Shown here one piece after another: positions 15,378 through 23,484 of a stretch of 52,577 nucleotides of DNA. The number at the start of each line of letters is the position of its first letter. The stretch's first letter is position 1. The DNA is from Deltaproteobacteria bacterium (GTDB lineage Bacteria; Desulfobacterota; Binatia; Binatales; Binataceae). Where the stretch lies: NCBI GenBank assembly GCA_021799495.1, contig JAJZAI010000023.1:1-52577 (forward strand). The letters run 5' to 3'. A program made the position numbers and the translations under genes. The notes under the pieces are model-generated. The model saw only the letters and a program-made list of their open reading frames with translations, did not search any database and was not told where the DNA came from.

Positions 15378-16790
15378 ATGCTCTTCAATTCGTATCCATT
15401 CGCGTTCGGCTTTCTGCCGATCGCGCTGTTGCTCTTCTGGGCGCTGACGGCGGCCGACGCGCGCCGCGCCTGCGCCGCGTTTCTGATCCTTGCGTCGCTG
15501 TTTTTCTACGGATGGTGGAACTGGCATTACCTGTTCCTGTTCGGCTTTTCGATCGCGTTCAACTTCGGCTGGTCGCTGTTGCTCGCGCCGGAGGCGGACG
15601 CCGGCGCGCGCGCCGAGCTCCGCCGCCGCGTCCTGCTTGGAATCGGCGTCGCGGTCAACCTGGCGCTGCTCGGCTACTTCAAGTATCGCGATTTCCTCGT
15701 CGACAGCGCCGGCGCGCTGCTCGGCACGCATTGGCGGATGCCGCCGCTGGTGCTGCCGCTGGCGATTTCGTTTTTCTCCTTCGAGCAGATCACGTTTCTG
15801 GTCAGCGCCTATCGGGGCGAGCCGGGCGCGGGCGACTTCATGAGCTACCTGCTCTTTATCGCCTTCTTCCCGCATCTGATCGCCGGCCCGATCGTGCGCT
15901 ACATGCAGATTTATCCGCAGTTCAACCGCGGCACGCGCTTTCGGCTGACGGCGGAGAATCTCAGCGACGGCCTGATGATCTTCGCGGCCGGATTGTTCAA
16001 GAAGGTGATGCTGGCGGACACGTTCCGGCCGATGGTGAATCCGCTGTTCGACCGCACGATGCGGCTTGGTTTCTGCGACGCGTGGGGCGGAGCGATCGCC
16101 TTCGCGCTGGAGATTTATTTCGATTTTTCCGGCTACTCGGACATGGCGATCGGGCTGGCGCGGATGTTCGGCGTGGTCTTTCCGGAGAATTTCGAATCGC
16201 CCTACCAGGCGCGCGACATAATCCAGTTCTGGCGGCGATGGCATATCACGCTGTCGTTTTTCCTGCGCGATTATCTTTATATTCCGCTGGGCGGGAACCG
16301 GCGCGGCAAATTCCGGCGCGACTTCAACCTGTTCGTCACGATGGTGCTGGGCGGACTGTGGCATGGCGCCAACTGGACCTTCGTAATCTGGGGCGCGCTG
16401 CACGGCGTCTATTTGTGGATCAATCACGTCTGGAGCGAGCGCGGCCATCGTTTGCCCGGCGCGGCGGCGTGGATCCTTACGTTTCTGCTGACCACGGCGG
16501 CGTGGGTGTTTTTCCGCGCGCCGAATTTCTCGCGCGCGGCGGATTTCTTCGCCGGGATGGCCGGCTTGCACGGCTTCAGGTTCGACGCGATGCAGAACGC
16601 GCTCGGCACGCATGAATTCGTGCGGATTTTCGCCGGACTGGCGATCGTGCTGTTCGCGCCGAACCGGCAGGCGATTTTGTCATGGAAGTGGGACAACGAC
16701 TGGCTGTGGGCGGGAGCGTTCGCCGTGCTCGCCGGCGTGAGCATCATGGGAATGGCGAATCCGCCCCCGTTCATTTACTTCCAGTTCTAG
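15378..16790 (+). CDS. MBOAT-family membrane O-acyltransferase (AlgI/PatA-like)
   Basis: A 470-residue polytopic protein. The opening MLFNSYPFAFGFLPIALLLF and the internal NFFxRWHITLS-like FWRRWHITLSFFLRDYLYIP block (about 289-308) are typical of the AlgI/DltB branch. The predicted active-site His pair is His329 (LWHGANW) and His342 (LHGVYLW). These proteins pass acyl groups through the membrane to periplasmic partners that O-acylate exopolysaccharide, teichoic acid or peptidoglycan. An SGNH-like protein, the usual partner type, lies two genes downstream, separated by an ion-channel gene. The polymer modified is unknown; no alg or dlt genes are present. Confidence 0.93.
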   Translation: MLFNSYPFAFGFLPIALLLFWALTAADARRACAAFLILASLFFYGWWNWHYLFLFGFSIAFNFGWSLLLAPEADAGARAELRRRVLLGIGVAVNLALLGYFKYRDFLVDSAGALLGTHWRMPPLVLPLAISFFSFEQITFLVSAYRGEPGAGDFMSYLLFIAFFPHLIAGPIVRYMQIYPQFNRGTRFRLTAENLSDGLMIFAAGLFKKVMLADTFRPMVNPLFDRTMRLGFCDAWGGAIAFALEIYFDFSGYSDMAIGLARMFGVVFPENFESPYQARDIIQFWRRWHITLSFFLRDYLYIPLGGNRRGKFRRDFNLFVTMVLGGLWHGANWTFVIWGALHGVYLWINHVWSERGHRLPGAAAWILTFLLTTAAWVFFRAPNFSRAADFFAGMAGLHGFRFDAMQNALGTHEFVRIFAGLAIVLFAPNRQAILSWKWDNDWLWAGAFAVLAGVSIMGMANPPPFIYFQF

Positions 16791-16948
16791 GGAATTGTAC
16801 CGGCTCGACTGCCGGGCGGCGGATCGGTAGCAAGTAAGCGAATTGCGCGATGCGCAATCACGGGGTCGATCCGATTCGCAGCGCCGCGTCGAAAATGAGG
16901 GGCGGGATCCGCGTCCATCGCCTGCCGAGCCAATCTTCAGGCCGGGTC

Positions 16949-18085
16949 ATGCGCGAAGCGCTCGCCACGATCGCCGCCGCGCTGGCGATCGCGATGGTCA
17001 TGGCCGCGGCCGCGCCGCCCGCGTTCGCAGCGGGCGCGCCGGCCGGTATGTCCGCGGCGGGCGCGGCGTCAACGAATGATTCGCGCGGCCGCGCGCGGTC
17101 GCCGCGGCTGACCGGCGTCGCCGACGATCCGCGCCTGTTTCCGCCGGCCCGCGACGGCGCGCCGGTGCGGGTCGCGCTCGCCCTGCACGTGATCAATCTG
17201 GCGGCGATCGACGAAGTGGCGCAGCAATTCACGTTGAGCGCGTATGTGCTGGCGAGTTGGAAGGACCAGCGGCTCGCGTGGACGCCGAGCGGCCCGTCGG
17301 ACAACCTGCGCCGCTATCATCCGGAAGACCTCTGGACGCCGGCGCTGGTGATCTTGAACGCGGCTAGCCGGCCGCAATTTTACGATATCGGAATTTCGGC
17401 GCGGCCGGACGGCACGGTCAATTATTCGGCGCGGATGGACGTCACCTTGTCCGCGAATTTCAATTTGCGCAAGTTCCCGTTCGACACGCAGACGCTCGAA
17501 GTGATCATTCATCCGAACCGCGTGAACCTCGGCGTCGTCGTCTTCGCCGCGGCGCCGGACTCAACCTGGATGACGACGGAGTTCGCAACGTATTCGGCGC
17601 TGGCGTCGTGGCGGCTGGCCGGACTCGGCGCGCGGCTGGCGCAGGCGCCGGGTCCGCGCGGCGGCGAAATTCCGGAAATGCGTTTCGCGATCAGGCTGCG
17701 GCGGCGCTGGCAGTTTTATTTGTGGAAGCTCTGTCTGCCGCTGCTCCTGATGGTCTGCCTGTCGTGGTCGGTGTTCTGGGTGGAGCCGCGCGATTTGGGC
17801 AACCAGGTGCAGATCGCGGTCACCACAATCCTGACGATAATCGCGTTCGGGCTGGCGCTTTCGTTCACGCTGCCGCGGATCTCGTACCTGACGTTTCTCG
17901 ACGCGTTTTTCCTGACCTCGTACGTTTTCGTGTTCGCCGCGATGCTCGAACTGATGATGGTGCACGTGTCATACCGCCGGGGCCGGGAGCGTCATGCGTC
18001 GCGGATCCGCCGCGTTTCGCGCTGGGCGGTTCCGCTTGCGTACGCCGCGGCGATCGCGGCGATCGCGATCCATTTCCGGATTTAG
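16949..18085 (+). CDS. Pentameric ligand-gated ion channel (Cys-loop receptor homologue)
   Basis: About 378 residues from the ATG at 16949, with a signal peptide to about residue 28. An extracellular beta-sandwich domain (about 70-255) contains the pro-loop FPFDTQ (176-181), and the loop lacks the disulfide cysteines, as in prokaryotic members. Four membrane helices follow: M1 about 257-278, pore-lining M2 about 283-305, M3 about 315-340 and M4 about 358-376. M2 aligned by eye with GLIC has Gly where GLIC has the -2' Glu that favours cations, and Gln at 2', so ion selectivity may differ. The C-terminal end of M2 keeps the conserved LPR/LPK turn. Ligand unknown. The position between MBOAT and SGNH genes is unusual. 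Confidence 0.92.
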   Translation: MREALATIAAALAIAMVMAAAAPPAFAAGAPAGMSAAGAASTNDSRGRARSPRLTGVADDPRLFPPARDGAPVRVALALHVINLAAIDEVAQQFTLSAYVLASWKDQRLAWTPSGPSDNLRRYHPEDLWTPALVILNAASRPQFYDIGISARPDGTVNYSARMDVTLSANFNLRKFPFDTQTLEVIIHPNRVNLGVVVFAAAPDSTWMTTEFATYSALASWRLAGLGARLAQAPGPRGGEIPEMRFAIRLRRRWQFYLWKLCLPLLLMVCLSWSVFWVEPRDLGNQVQIAVTTILTIIAFGLALSFTLPRISYLTFLDAFFLTSYVFVFAAMLELMMVHVSYRRGRERHASRIRRVSRWAVPLAYAAAIAAIAIHFRI

Positions 18086-18286
18086 CCGAAAGCGGGCGGG
18101 AGCTTGAAGCGGGCGGCGCTTGACGCGATACTTTGCCGGATGCGCCGGCGAGAAATTTTCCCTCCGCGCGCGCCGGCCGGCGCCGGCTCCAACGCGCGGA
18201 ATCAGGCCCGTGCGTAGGCGGATTAGTTCACGCCGCGCGCCGTCTCCGCCGCGCCTCGGCGCGCCGGGGCGGGGAGCGGCGCCGCG

Positions 18287-19468
18287 ATGACCGCGGCGCG
18301 GCGGCTCGTGCTGATGGCGGTCCTGACGCTGGCGATTATCGCCGGCGGCGTCGCCTTGGCGTGGCTGTTGAATCCGTACGGCGCCACCGCGAGCCGGCTC
18401 ATCAACCCGATTTTCCGCAAAATCAAATACGACCGTCTCGCGACGCCGTACCTGCTGCGCGAAGCGCGGCCCGAAACGCTGCTGATCGGCAGCTCGCGCG
18501 TGCGGATGGGCATGCCGATCGAGCAGGGCGAACGCGACGGCGTGATGAACGCGGCGATTCTGGGCGCGACGCTTCCGCAACTTGAAAAAATAATCGACGT
18601 CGCCCTGCTGAATCCGCGGCTCAAGCGGATCGTATGGGGCGTGGATTTCTGCATCTTCAATTCCACCTGGAACGCCAACGACCCGTATTTCAACGCGCGC
18701 ATCGCGAACCGTCCGCGCGCCCGGATCGAAGACACGCTGCTCAGCCTCGACGCGCTCGGCGACGGGTTCGATCTGTTGAAGCGCGCGCTGCAGGGCCGCG
18801 CGCGGCTGGCGCCGACGACGGCCGCGCCGGCGCCGTGGCCGATGGCGCTGATCTGCCGCGAATACGTAATCGATCGCAACCACGGCCTCGATCTGACGCG
18901 GGCGAAATTGATCGCGCTGCAGCTCAGCGAGACCATCCACATGTACGATCCCTACAGGTTTTCGCCCGCGATGGCCGCGGGCTTCCGCAAGACTGTCGCC
19001 AAGATCCGCGCGCGCAACGTCGAGTTGATCCTGTTTGCGCCGCCGATGAGCGAATACGAACTTGAATTGATCCGCCAGTCCGGCGCGTGGGGCGATTTCG
19101 AAAAGTTCAAACGGACGATCGCTGCCGCGGCGCCGTTTGTCGATTACGGAGCGTACAATCCGATGGCGCCGCGGGACGAGTTGTATTTGCAGGTAATCCA
19201 TTTCAAGGCGGACGCGGGTTTTCAGATGCTGCGCCGGCTGCTCGGAATGCCGACCGCCGCGTGCGATGACGACGCGCGCGCCGTCGAGGAAAGCGGCATC
19301 GCCGTCAGCGCGGAAAATATCGGGGACGTGCTGGCGCGCGAGCGGCGGATGCGCGACGAAGCCGCGAATTCGCCGAGCAAATATGCATCGGCCGCCGCCC
19401 GCGCCGTGGCAAAGCTGCGCGCCAGCCAGGCGGCGGGCATCAAGCCAGCCGCCGGAAACGGCGAATAG
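18287..19468 (+). CDS. SGNH-like membrane-anchored protein, probable MBOAT partner
   Basis: A 393-residue protein with one N-terminal membrane anchor (about 7-29) and a large periplasmic domain. The ETLLIGSSRVRMGMP segment (about 63-77) holds the GSS nucleophile-like Ser of SGNH/AlgX-type acyl-transfer proteins. VWGVDFCIF follows, and a late ELYLQVIHF-K block could supply the catalytic Asp/His pair. This family often accompanies MBOAT proteins and transfers or removes O-acyl groups on polysaccharides. GGGGAG lies upstream of the ATG. The C-terminal 60 residues are alanine-rich and probably disordered. Direct function not established; assignment is from the GSSR motif and context. Confidence 0.65.
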   Translation: MTAARRLVLMAVLTLAIIAGGVALAWLLNPYGATASRLINPIFRKIKYDRLATPYLLREARPETLLIGSSRVRMGMPIEQGERDGVMNAAILGATLPQLEKIIDVALLNPRLKRIVWGVDFCIFNSTWNANDPYFNARIANRPRARIEDTLLSLDALGDGFDLLKRALQGRARLAPTTAAPAPWPMALICREYVIDRNHGLDLTRAKLIALQLSETIHMYDPYRFSPAMAAGFRKTVAKIRARNVELILFAPPMSEYELELIRQSGAWGDFEKFKRTIAAAAPFVDYGAYNPMAPRDELYLQVIHFKADAGFQMLRRLLGMPTAACDDDARAVEESGIAVSAENIGDVLARERRMRDEAANSPSKYASAAARAVAKLRASQAAGIKPAAGNGE

Positions 19469-19500
19469 GCGCCGCGCGGAACTCTGGCGCTTAGCGGCGC
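19469..19500. terminator. Weak inverted repeat after the SGNH-like gene
   Basis: Arms GCGCCGC (19469-19475) and GCGGCGC (19494-19500) with an 18-nt loop and no T-tract; only a weak transcription-end candidate. Confidence 0.25.
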
Positions 19501-19535
19501 GCTGGACTAGCGTCGAATCGCGAAGGTCCTGAACG

Positions 19536-20237
19536 ATGTATGGAAGCGCGCGTTATCGCCGAGAGCCGATCGGAACGCATCCGCCGCTCGATTCGCCGGC
19601 ATATGCAAGCACCTCGAAACGCGCGCCGCGCTGCGCGCCGGTGCGGATCGAGCAGAGCCTGAGCGAAATCACCGGACCGCGGCCGTGCGTGACCGTCGCG
19701 CCCGCCGAAGCCGATTTGACGCGATGGGCGGGGGACGCGGCGATGGGCGAACGGATAATCGTCGCCGGCCGCGTGCTCGACGAAGACGGCCGCGCCATCG
19801 CGCACACGCTAATCGAAATCTGGCAGGCGAACGCCGCGGGCCGCTATCGCCACGACCACGATCGTCACGACGCGCCGCTCGATCCGCACTTCTCGGGCGT
19901 TGGCCGGACGATCGCCGGCGCCAACGGCGCGTATCGTTTCATGACGATCAAGCCGGGCGCCTATCCGTGGGGCAATCATCATAACGCATGGCGTCCGCAG
20001 CATATTCATCTGAGCGTGTTCGGGCCGGCGCTCGCGACGCGGCTGGTCACGCAGATGTATTTTCCGGGCGATCCGCTGCTGGCGCTCGATCCAATCTTCA
20101 ACAGCGTGCCCGACGGCGCCGCGCGCGCGCGGCTGGTCGCCGCCTTCGATCCCGAACTGACCGAACCGGGCCACGCGCTCGGCTATCGCTTCGATATCGT
20201 GCTGCGCGGCCGCGCGGCGACTCCGGCGGTGGGCTGA
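19536..20237 (+). CDS. pcaH: Protocatechuate 3,4-dioxygenase, beta subunit
   Basis: The 233-residue beta subunit carries the non-haem Fe(III) of the intradiol dioxygenase that opens protocatechuate to 3-carboxy-cis,cis-muconate. Iron ligands are Tyr104 (GRYRHDHD), Tyr143 (PGAYPW), His156 and His158 (PQHIHLS), and Arg153 lies beside them. The spacings of 39, 13 and 2 residues equal those of the Pseudomonas enzyme (Tyr408, Tyr447, His460, His462). Length is near the family's 235-240. It is followed by pcaG after 3 bp, forming the (alpha-beta)n enzyme. No pcaB, pcaC, pcaD or pobA is next to it, so the rest of the beta-ketoadipate route must lie elsewhere. Confidence 0.96.
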   Translation: MYGSARYRREPIGTHPPLDSPAYASTSKRAPRCAPVRIEQSLSEITGPRPCVTVAPAEADLTRWAGDAAMGERIIVAGRVLDEDGRAIAHTLIEIWQANAAGRYRHDHDRHDAPLDPHFSGVGRTIAGANGAYRFMTIKPGAYPWGNHHNAWRPQHIHLSVFGPALATRLVTQMYFPGDPLLALDPIFNSVPDGAARARLVAAFDPELTEPGHALGYRFDIVLRGRAATPAVG

Positions 20238-20240
20238 CCG

Positions 20241-20816
20241 ATGGCGCCGGCGCGGCTTACGCCCTCGCAAACGGTGGGGCCGTTCTTCGGTCCCGCGCTC
20301 GTCCGTAGCGAACTCGAACAAATGGTCGATGCGGAAACGCGCGGCGCGCGAATCGCGATCACGGGAAGGATTTTCGACGGCGACGGCGCCGCCGTGCCGG
20401 ACGCGATGGTCGAAGTGTGGCAGGCGAACGCCGAAGGCCGCTATGACCATCCGGAGGATCGCCAGGAGAAACTGCTCGATCCGCACTTTCACGGCTTCGG
20501 CCGGTTCGGCACGGATCAGCATGGCCGCTTTCGTATCGTGACGATCAAACCGGGCGCGGTTCCCGGACCCCGGATGACGCTTCAGGCGCCGCATCTCAAT
20601 TTATCCATCTTCGCGCGCGGATTGCTGAATCGCGTGGTCACGCGCATCTACTTTCCCGGCGAGCCGCTGAATCAAACGGACGCGGCGCTGAATGCGGTTC
20701 CCGCCGATCGCCGCGCGACCCTGATCGCGGCGATCGATTCCGCCGGCGCAAGCGATTCATATCGCTTCGACATCTTTCTGCAAGGCGACCGGGAAACCGT
20801 CTTCTTCGACATCTGA
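20241..20816 (+). CDS. pcaG: Protocatechuate 3,4-dioxygenase, alpha subunit
   Basis: The 191-residue alpha subunit is homologous to PcaH but lacks the complete iron ligand set: the position matching the beta HIH pair reads APHLNLS. It opens with the family's TPSQTVGPFFG (7-17). IWQANAxGRY in beta corresponds to VWQANAEGRYDH here, and the shared DPHFHGFGRF block follows. It contributes to the active-site pocket and the stability of the oligomer. The gene begins 3 bp after the pcaH stop, so coupled synthesis is expected. It ends with RETVFFDI, the canonical PcaG C-terminus. Confidence 0.95.
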   Translation: MAPARLTPSQTVGPFFGPALVRSELEQMVDAETRGARIAITGRIFDGDGAAVPDAMVEVWQANAEGRYDHPEDRQEKLLDPHFHGFGRFGTDQHGRFRIVTIKPGAVPGPRMTLQAPHLNLSIFARGLLNRVVTRIYFPGEPLNQTDAALNAVPADRRATLIAAIDSAGASDSYRFDIFLQGDRETVFFDI

Positions 20817-21109
20817 ATATCGTCCGCGGCTTGGACCGCGGCCGCGAAGCGGGATGACTCGCCCGCCAAATCCGCGCGCGAGCACGGCGCGGCCGATGTC
20901 GATTTCGGTTGATGCGGAGCGCCGATTTGTAGGAAGTTAGCCGCATACGGAGTTCGCCGCCGCGCGCAGGGGAGAAGATCGCGCTGGCGCGCGGCGTGAA
21001 GTGGAAAATCTCCACACCGGCGACCAAACCATCGGGTTATTCGCGCGCGCAAGCATACGCGCGTCCGGACGCATGCGGGCGGCGGTCCCCGCAGTCAGGC
21101 AGGTGGAAG
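20817..21109. other. Spacer pcaG / DUF1329 gene
   Basis: 293 bp without a recognisable gene. An in-frame extension of the DUF1329 ORF back to 20996 lacks a ribosome site and a signal sequence, so it is treated as non-coding. No clear promoter or terminator is seen. Confidence 0.5.
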
Positions 21110-22417
21110 ATGTCGATTGGTCTGCGCTTCATGCTTGGTCAGGCGTTGATATGTGGATTGATCGGTTTCCGCATCGCGCGCGCCGACGCGGCCGGCGACG
21201 CGCCGATTCCGCCGGGCACGAAAATCACGACGGCGAACTGGCGCCAGTACCAGCAATTCATGCCGGACGGAATGGTCGCGCTGTTCCAGGGCGGCCAGGC
21301 CTGGAAGATGCCGGACGACGCCGAGATTGACGTTGGGCCTACGATTATCCGTCCGCTGCCCAAAGGCTACGCCGAGGCGACGGAAAAATACTCAGCGCAG
21401 GTGCGGCTGCAAACGCTCGCCGGCGGCGGGCACAATCTGGCCGGATACGTCGCCGGCGCGCCGTTTCCAAATCCGGGCGGCCCCGACGCCGGATGGGAAA
21501 TACTCGCCGACAACTGGTTTCGCTACGCGCCGCATCTTACGGTTTCCACGCCGGAGCATCCGCTTACCGACTGCGCGCAGGACGGCTACGGCAACGTGTC
21601 CTGCGAGCAGGAAATGTACGTGGATCGCTGGCTCAGCCACGTCACCGATCCGGGCGCGCCGATGACCGATCCGGCCGCCGACGGACGTTTCGAAACGCGC
21701 TTCGGGATGGTGATGGTGCCGGAGCAGCGCAAGTATACGACCACGCTTTCCGTATATTTCGACGATCTGACGAGGCTGCCCGCGGCGTACATATTCACGC
21801 CGGCCGAACGGCGCGTGATGCAGTTGTCGGCGGGCGCGCGATGCCAGCCATCGGGCGGCGGCGACATGACCGCGGACGATTACCGTTACGGATTCGCCGG
21901 CGCGATTCCATACTTCTCCGCGAAGCTGCTCGGCGAACGAAAAATCCTGGCGCTGCTGAACTACGCCACGCCGGTGGGAATTTTTCCGGCCAACTACGAC
22001 ATGCCGCTCGGCTTTCCCAAGCCAAGCTGGGGCAAATGGGAAGTGCGTGACGTTTACGTGATCGACGTGCGCAAAATTCCTTCGCAAGCCGAGGGTTATT
22101 GCTATGGCCGGCGGGTGATGTATATCGACAAGCAGTTCTACTCGGCGCTCTGGCTGGATCTATACGACATGAACATGCGCCTGTGGAAAGTGGCCCATCT
22201 GTCGCCGCAAGCGATGGCGGTGCCTGGCGTCGGGATGGTCAGCAACGCCAACTCGTTCTCTGAGCAGTTCTGGGACCTGCTCAACCATCACGGCACCTAT
22301 GACGCCAGTTTCGACGCGACCGGCCATACCGTGCTCATCAATTCGCAGGCGCCGCCGGAGTATAGCGATATCCAGAAATACTCATCGCCCAACGGATTGA
22401 GCGAAGTAATGAGATGA
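21110..22417 (+). CDS. DUF1329-family exported protein
   Basis: 435 residues from the ATG at 21110, which has AGGTGG upstream. An N-terminal signal peptide (about 1-27) is cut near ARADA. The mature part matches my memory of DUF1329 proteins: KITTANWRQYQQFMPDGM near the start, then PLPKGYAEATEKYS, DPAAD, and a late WDVYVIDxRK-like WEVRDVYVIDVRKIPSQ, with YIDKQFYSALWLDLYD further on. These proteins are predicted to be LolB/outer-membrane beta-barrel-like. They recur beside aromatic, steroid and hydrocarbon catabolism genes, but their biochemical role is unknown. Its placement after pcaHG fits that pattern. The 4-bp overlap with the next ORF's open frame is not a real gene overlap. Confidence 0.8.
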   Translation: MSIGLRFMLGQALICGLIGFRIARADAAGDAPIPPGTKITTANWRQYQQFMPDGMVALFQGGQAWKMPDDAEIDVGPTIIRPLPKGYAEATEKYSAQVRLQTLAGGGHNLAGYVAGAPFPNPGGPDAGWEILADNWFRYAPHLTVSTPEHPLTDCAQDGYGNVSCEQEMYVDRWLSHVTDPGAPMTDPAADGRFETRFGMVMVPEQRKYTTTLSVYFDDLTRLPAAYIFTPAERRVMQLSAGARCQPSGGGDMTADDYRYGFAGAIPYFSAKLLGERKILALLNYATPVGIFPANYDMPLGFPKPSWGKWEVRDVYVIDVRKIPSQAEGYCYGRRVMYIDKQFYSALWLDLYDMNMRLWKVAHLSPQAMAVPGVGMVSNANSFSEQFWDLLNHHGTYDASFDATGHTVLINSQAPPEYSDIQKYSSPNGLSEVMR

Positions 22418-22461
22418 CGCGGCGGCCGGTCAATGGAAAACGCTTCAAGGAGGATGCGAAG

Positions 22462-22854
22462 ATGAGCGCGGAAGACAACAAGCGGATGATTCTGGGATTT
22501 TTCGAGGACATGAGCGCGGGCCGCGGCGACAAGGTGCTGGGCGCGCTCGCGGACAGCGCGACCTGGTGGGTGCTCGGCAATTTTCCGCTGTCGGGAACCA
22601 AGACCAAGGCCCAGTTCGCGGAACTCTTGGGCGCGCTCGGGCCGAATATCGACGGCGGGTTGCGCGTCACGCCGACCGGAATCACGGCCGAGGGCGATCG
22701 GGTCGCGGTCGAGGCGGAATCATACGCCAAGATGAAAAACGGCAAGACCTATCAGAACAAGTATCATTTCCTGTTCGTGGTGAAGAACGGAAAGATTCAG
22801 GAAGCGCGCGAATATCTCGATACGATGCACGCCAACGACGTGCTCTGCGGCTAG
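22462..22854 (+). CDS. SnoaL-like / NTF2-fold protein
   Basis: A 130-residue protein from the ATG at 22462, with a strong AAGGAGG 8 nt upstream. The N-terminal helix pair NKRMILGFFEDMSAG and the TWWVLGNFPLSGTKTKAQFAE segment are characteristic of the SnoaL-like branch of the cone-shaped NTF2 fold. The C-terminal strand KIQEAREYLDTMHANDVL is also typical. Members are small isomerases, cyclases or ligand carriers. Several occur with steroid or polyketide metabolism genes, but no specific reaction can be assigned. It follows the DUF1329 gene by 44 bp, so an operon is likely. Confidence 0.85.
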   Translation: MSAEDNKRMILGFFEDMSAGRGDKVLGALADSATWWVLGNFPLSGTKTKAQFAELLGALGPNIDGGLRVTPTGITAEGDRVAVEAESYAKMKNGKTYQNKYHFLFVVKNGKIQEAREYLDTMHANDVLCG

Positions 22855-22881
22855 CCGGCGGCGTCCGGGCGGCGCGCCGGA

Positions 22882-23340
22882 TCATCGGCGTTTCGAATCG
22901 GGCCGGCTTCCGGCCGGCGGAACCAGCGCGATCGCCCGGACATGTCCCCCCGCAACCGCATGCCGCGAGCGGCGCGGTCCGCCGCCGCGCGGACGCGGCG
23001 GACGGCGGATAACCAGGCCCGCGCGCCGATCGACGCGCGCGGCGGCGCGCGACTCGGTCTCGCGATCGGACCGGATCATCACGTAAAAGAGCGCGTCGGC
23101 GAGAAAGATTTTCGCGAGCGCAATCACAAAAATACAGGCCAGCAGCGGCATCGCGTCCGCCCAGCTATCCGAAGCGGTAATCACCACCGCCGCGGTCATC
23201 GCCAAGGCCGCGAACGAAAATGCTACGATTAGCCCGATCAGCGATTTGTTCGATTCGGCTTCGCGCGCCGCGTGGTCGGCCGCGGTCCGGGCATTACGCC
23301 GCGGCGGACGCGCGCGATTGATTTTTACAACTGCACCCAT
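22882..23340 (-). CDS. Hypothetical two-helix membrane protein
   Basis: Up to 152 residues from the ATG at 23340. A basic N-terminus (about 30 residues) precedes two hydrophobic segments (about 35-56 and 65-88), then a low-complexity Arg/Gly/Pro-rich tail. The ribosome site is weak. The hydrophobic pattern in the right phase is the only support. The tail may be out-of-frame sequence, so the true end could differ. No family recognised. Confidence 0.4.
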   Translation of the reverse strand: MGAVVKINRARPPRRNARTAADHAAREAESNKSLIGLIVAFSFAALAMTAAVVITASDSWADAMPLLACIFVIALAKIFLADALFYVMIRSDRETESRAAARVDRRAGLVIRRPPRPRGGGPRRSRHAVAGGHVRAIALVPPAGSRPDSKRR

Positions 23341-23484
23341 GTCAGTCGATTCCCGGCCGGAAGGGGTGGAGGCGGCCGGCAAACTTCCTTGCCGCGCTAG
23401 CGCGACCGATGAATTTTCGCCTAAACCGCGGCGCCGTGCAAAGCCCTCTTGCGCGTCGCGGCGCGCCGGGGCGCTTGCGGCCCG

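Noticed and set aside
15276-16613. 445-codon minus-strand frame over the MBOAT gene
   Set aside because: Antisense shadow of a clear membrane acyltransferase; composition is Arg/Glu/Gln-rich without motifs.
20996-21109. Upstream start for the DUF1329 gene
   Set aside because: It would add a non-signal basic stretch before the signal peptide. The ATG at 21110 with AGGTGG fits better.
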